Source of the DNA: Phycisphaeraceae bacterium
GTDB taxonomy: Bacteria; Planctomycetota; Phycisphaerae; Phycisphaerales; UBA1924
Length of the DNA: 64,000 nucleotides
NCBI GenBank assembly: GCA_021297895.1
Contig: JAJTHN010000012.1
Span: 1 to 64,000 of the forward strand
Reading direction: 5' to 3'
Shown: positions 60,793 to 64,000 of the stretch, in pieces
Layout: every line of letters begins with the position of its first letter
How positions within the stretch are numbered: the stretch's first letter is position 1
Made by a program: the position numbers and the translations under genes
The notes under the pieces: model-generated
Database searches by the model: none
Seen by the model: only the letters and a program-made list of their open reading frames with translations
Told to the model about the DNA's origin: nothing

Positions 60793-63432
60793 ATGAACGG
60801 CCTTGGAGTCTCCGGGCTGGGCCACGCCGCGGCCCCGCACGCGGGCGATCACGTCGCCACCGACCTCGGCCAGGGCCGAACGGCGGCCCCACGCGCCGTC
60901 ACGCCGCTGCTCAGCAGGGCCGACCTGCTCACCCTCGCCCGAGCCGGCAAGCCCTGGGCTTTCATCCCCCGCGGGCTGGACTTCGCCCGCGCCCATCCCG
61001 CCGATGCGACCATCCGGCTGCTCGTCGCCGCGGCGATGCTCAAACTCCGCCTCAAGACCCCCGCCTTGGCGCTGCTGGACTCGATCGCCCCGCCGGCGGA
61101 CATGGACCCCGCCATCGCGCAGCTCCGCCGGGCCGCCGACGCGACCGCCGAGACGCTCATCGACGCCGATGAACGCATCGCCCGCGCACGCGCGAACCTG
61201 AGCGTGCTGCTCCGGCGCGAGGGCGAAGGTGACATGCGCATTCGCGTCCGCGCGGCCGAGCACGCCTTCGACGCATGGGCGCAGCGGAGCCGCACGATCG
61301 CCGCGTATCGCACGACCGACGGCAGCGTCGTGACGCGCCCGCAGGCTGCCGGTGCCGATGATCCCTTTGCCTCGTTCATCGAGCAGCCGAGCTTGCCCGA
61401 AGGTACCCCGGTGCTTCCTGTCTCGCCCGATGCGAGCAGCGCGGCGAGCAACGCAACGGGGATGAAGGCGCTGTACGTCGACGGCTTCGACACGCCGATC
61501 GTCGTCCTCCGCGCTCACGAGCAACTCACGCGGAACCCCGATGGATCATGGCCGCTGATCGCCGTCGTCCACGGCGATGCGTGCACGTTTCTCGATGCGC
61601 TCGCGCACCTCTCGCTCGAGCCGATGCTGACCGCCGACCGCTTCGCGTGCTTCGTCGGCAATGATGCGCCCGCGCTCTTCCGCGAGTTTCTGATTGGCCG
61701 CATCGATCTGCAACTCGGCGGTCATGTGCTCGCTGCCGGCGGGCCCGCGCACGCGGGCGTGATCGAGCCCGTACTTCGGGACGTTCTGGGACAGCAGGAG
61801 CGGGAACTCGTGCGACTGCGCGAAGCCGTCGCCGCGGCGTACGTCGGCAGGAACGCCGCATACTGGCGCGAGCGATTCGCCGGCGTGCTGACGGGCTCAA
61901 GCACAGCCGCCGAGCCGCTCCGCGTGCTGATCCCCACCTGCAGGTTCTCGACGTTCATCAAGCACTCGTCGGCCGATCTGGCGCGAACGCTCGAGCGGCT
62001 CGGCCATCAGGCCCGCGTGCTGATCGAGCCCGATGATTCCAGCCAACTCAGCGTGCTGGCCCACGCTCGCGCGTGCGCAGAGTTCCGCCCTGATCTTGTC
62101 GTGCTGATCAACTACCCGCGCACCAGCGTCCCGGGCCTGCCGGCGAACGTGCCCTTTGTCTGCTGGGTGCAGGACGCCATGCCGCACCTGTTCGACCCGC
62201 GCGTCGGCGCAACGCAGACCGGGCTGGACTTTGTCATGGGCCATCTGCACACGGAGTTCTTCACGCAGTACGGCTACACGCGTCAGCGCACGCTCAGTTC
62301 GTGGTGCGTCGCCAGCGATGAGAAGTTCGCCCCCGACGCGATCCGCCCGGTCTCGCCGGAGCGTCGGGCACGCCTGAGCGTCGACGTCGCGTTCGTGACC
62401 AATCACTCCGAAACGCCCGAGCAGATGCGCGAGCGGCTGATCCGCAACGCCGCCACCGGCCCCGAACGCGACATGCTCACGCCCATGGTTCAGGCCGCGT
62501 GCGAAATGGCGCTGCAGCAGGCCCGCGTGTCGCTCGCAAGCGGCGCAACATATCCGCACGCCATCGATCGTGTCGCCCGCGCACCGGATGACTGCGGGCC
62601 GGGCGCGGCACTCTGGCCGGAGACCATCGCCAGGAACGCGGTACTCGCCGCGACGGGCAGGGAGCCCGAACAGCACTGGGTCACGATGCTCACGCACCAG
62701 ATCATCCGTCCGCTGATGGACCGCGCGATCCGCCATGAGTCGGCGCACTGGGCCGCGAGCATCTGCGACCGCCGCGGCTGGAGCTTCCGCCTCTACGGCA
62801 AGGGTTGGGAGACGCACCCGACGCTCGCCCGCTTCGCCGGCGGCACGCTCGATCACGGCGAGGATCTCCGCGCAAGTTACGCCCTGGCCGGCGTGCAGCT
62901 CCACGCCACCGGCGGCTCTGCGTATCACCAGCGAGTCGTCGAGTGTGCGCTGGCCGGCGGTCTGCCCCTGACGCGTCGCAAGTACACCGACGCCATGCTC
63001 GCGATGGCGTATATGGAGGCCCGCGCGTGCGATACGGGCGAGCCCGTCGCGTGCGATCTTGTGCGAAAGTGGGAGTGGGTTCGCATCGCCGATGACTGGC
63101 GCATGATGGCCCTGGCCGCGGGTCTGCAGCGCAACGGCATCAGCGTGCCCGACCTGTTCCCGCGTCTGCCGGAACTGCGTCAGCAGCCGTGGATCCGCTA
63201 TCACAGCCACGAGCCGGACTTCCGGGAGAACTTCATCGCCGGCGATCTGTTCGAGACCGGCTTCTGCACCGAGCAGGAACTCGAGTCCCGCCTCGAGCTC
63301 GCCCTGGCCCGCGGCCCGTGGCGCGAGCAGATGACCCGCACCATTCGCGAAAGAGCGCTGGCGTTCTACACGCACACGGCGCTGGTCCGCGGCATGCTCG
63401 CAATGGTTGCCGGCGGCTGCAGCGATCGCTGA
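60793..63432 (+). CDS. Large glycosyltransferase-like protein (CgeB/GT-B type) with helical N-terminus
   Basis: An 879-residue protein. Residues about 1-150 are helical and TPR-like. From about 375 it contains a GT-B-like region: RVLIPTCRFSTFIKHSSADLARTLERLGHQ in parts, FRPDLVVLINYPR, VPFVCWVQDAMPHLFD, and, near the C-terminus, a CgeB-like segment with GWSFRLYGKGWETHP, SYALAGVQLHATGGSAYHQRVVECALAGGLPL in parts. CgeB-like proteins are putative spore-coat or surface glycosyltransferases. The N-terminus is probably a scaffold. It is divergent from hldE-like with a 120-bp gap. Confidence 0.8.
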   Translation: MNGLGVSGLGHAAAPHAGDHVATDLGQGRTAAPRAVTPLLSRADLLTLARAGKPWAFIPRGLDFARAHPADATIRLLVAAAMLKLRLKTPALALLDSIAPPADMDPAIAQLRRAADATAETLIDADERIARARANLSVLLRREGEGDMRIRVRAAEHAFDAWAQRSRTIAAYRTTDGSVVTRPQAAGADDPFASFIEQPSLPEGTPVLPVSPDASSAASNATGMKALYVDGFDTPIVVLRAHEQLTRNPDGSWPLIAVVHGDACTFLDALAHLSLEPMLTADRFACFVGNDAPALFREFLIGRIDLQLGGHVLAAGGPAHAGVIEPVLRDVLGQQERELVRLREAVAAAYVGRNAAYWRERFAGVLTGSSTAAEPLRVLIPTCRFSTFIKHSSADLARTLERLGHQARVLIEPDDSSQLSVLAHARACAEFRPDLVVLINYPRTSVPGLPANVPFVCWVQDAMPHLFDPRVGATQTGLDFVMGHLHTEFFTQYGYTRQRTLSSWCVASDEKFAPDAIRPVSPERRARLSVDVAFVTNHSETPEQMRERLIRNAATGPERDMLTPMVQAACEMALQQARVSLASGATYPHAIDRVARAPDDCGPGAALWPETIARNAVLAATGREPEQHWVTMLTHQIIRPLMDRAIRHESAHWAASICDRRGWSFRLYGKGWETHPTLARFAGGTLDHGEDLRASYALAGVQLHATGGSAYHQRVVECALAGGLPLTRRKYTDAMLAMAYMEARACDTGEPVACDLVRKWEWVRIADDWRMMALAAGLQRNGISVPDLFPRLPELRQQPWIRYHSHEPDFRENFIAGDLFETGFCTEQELESRLELALARGPWREQMTRTIRERALAFYTHTALVRGMLAMVAGGCSDR

Positions 63433-63486
63433 TCCGCGGCGGCAAAGTGGCAGATGGATCGTCGAGTTCCAGCGGGCGGCGCGTCC

Positions 63487-63903
63487 TTACGCCGCCCGAT
63501 GGAACTCGTACCGAAGGCCCATGTGAAACCGTCCCTGGTCGTCACACACGCAGTGAACCACCGTCGCGATCCGATCCGGAATCGGCGTGTTGCCGCTCAC
63601 CAGCATCACACGCGTCCCGACTTCAAGTTCAGTCGTGCTCGTCACGCCCAGCCCCGTCGCGCTCGTGTCGACGATGTCCAGCGGCAGCACACCCTGACGG
63701 CTCGGCCCGGCGAACATCGCCGTGATCCGGCTCTCCACCCGCCGACGCGAGTACTCGCGACGTTCCTCCGCCAGGTGGTCCGTGCGCCAGTTCATCGCCC
63801 GCGCCCGCGTGTGCAGCAACTCCACCATCGCGTCACTCTCGTTGACGCGCGTGCGTCGATCGGCTCGTTGGTTCCGTGTCGGTTGGGTTGTCAGCTGCAG
63901 CAT
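63487..63903 (-). CDS. PilZ domain protein
   Basis: A 138-residue protein. A basic N-terminus precedes a PilZ domain (about residues 50-135): REYSRRRVESRITAMF supplies the RxxxR of the c-di-GMP-binding motif, and DIVDTSATGLGVTS the D/NxSxxG element, so both halves are present and binding is plausible. The start at 63903 is supported by GGAG eight bases upstream; 63924 or 63975 are possible longer starts. It is convergent with the glycosyltransferase gene, so its target process is not shown by context; in this group PilZ proteins often act on exopolysaccharide or surface behaviour. Confidence 0.85.
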   Translation of the reverse strand: MLQLTTQPTRNQRADRRTRVNESDAMVELLHTRARAMNWRTDHLAEERREYSRRRVESRITAMFAGPSRQGVLPLDIVDTSATGLGVTSTTELEVGTRVMLVSGNTPIPDRIATVVHCVCDDQGRFHMGLRYEFHRAA

Positions 63904-64000
63904 GTTCGGGCTCCGTCCATCCATCGAGTGACTGTTCGACTGTCCACTGATGGAATCGGAACACCGCTGTCGCAAGTTCAGTGTGCAATGCGTAAAGACT

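Noticed and set aside
1-64000. tRNA, rRNA, prophage or insertion-sequence content
   Set aside because: No T-loop-like GGTTCRANTCC arrangements in the gaps that could be folded, no transposase or integrase frames, and no terminal inverted repeats with target duplications were recognised.

Overview
The window looks like chromosomal DNA of a high-GC planctomycete, most likely of the Phycisphaerae/Phycisphaerales type. This is an inference from gene content: an NxxGxxAF-repeat protein with a duplicated dockerin-like C-terminus, a PEP-CTERM-like secreted protein, isolated H-X9-DG-style prepilin proteins, many small lipoproteins, and an rpsP-trmD-rplS cluster without rimM. I see no rRNA, tRNA, CRISPR array, prophage or insertion sequence. 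Coding is dense (56 genes called) and split between strands in short blocks. Layout. 1-6.6 kb: nucleotide-sugar and polysaccharide genes (3,5-epimerase, C-methyltransferase and CDP-glucose 4,6-dehydratase on the minus strand; a UDP-sugar dehydrogenase and an exporter-type ABC protein on the plus strand), suited to making and exporting a branched deoxysugar glycan. 6.6-10.2 kb: lipoprotein, phosphohexomutase, rnpA, yidD, TetR regulator. 10.4-20.2 kb: a DUF1338 (2-oxoadipate dioxygenase/decarboxylase type) enzyme, a beta-helix protein, an M48 protease, secreted proteins, isocitrate dehydrogenase and a LURP-one protein. 20.3-26.9 kb: transketolase and dnaN separated by a 1.4 kb repeat-rich gap, a SnoaL-like protein with a histone-H1-like tail, and lptB. 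26.9-36.3 kb: fumarylacetoacetase, an orphan OppB-type permease, a lower-GC two-gene ATPase module, an FkbM methyltransferase, rplS-trmD-rpsP and an ABC-2 permease. 36.4-48 kb: GH13 amylase, then a long minus-strand run (beta-propeller protein, RluA-family pseudouridine synthase, TPR protein, MnmE-like GTPase, coaX, membrane protein, prepilin, SAM methyltransferase, lipoprotein). 48.2-57.8 kb: thioredoxin, Gfo/Idh/MocA oxidoreductase, secreted and lipoproteins, PLP decarboxylase, second prepilin, DevC-like permease, CBS and HIT proteins. 57.8-64 kb: family-2 glycosyltransferase, an HldE-like bifunctional protein with swapped domain order, a large glycosyltransferase-like protein, and a PilZ protein. 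The two ends of the window therefore both carry cell-surface glycan genes. The most unusual signals are two. First, four unrelated tandem arrays between 22.9 and 26.1 kb, all in gene-free DNA, share the same 21-bp period (two helical turns, seven codons); they lie on both sides of dnaN and of the H1-tail gene, and a pair of inverted purine-rich repeat copies flanks the largest array. Second, a translationally coupled ATPase plus small-protein module at 29.5-31.1 kb of visibly lower GC could be an undescribed two-gene (possibly defence) system; the small protein has a weak PD-(D/E)XK-like pattern. Start codons were moved inward where a Shine-Dalgarno site, signal peptide or gene overlap favoured it.
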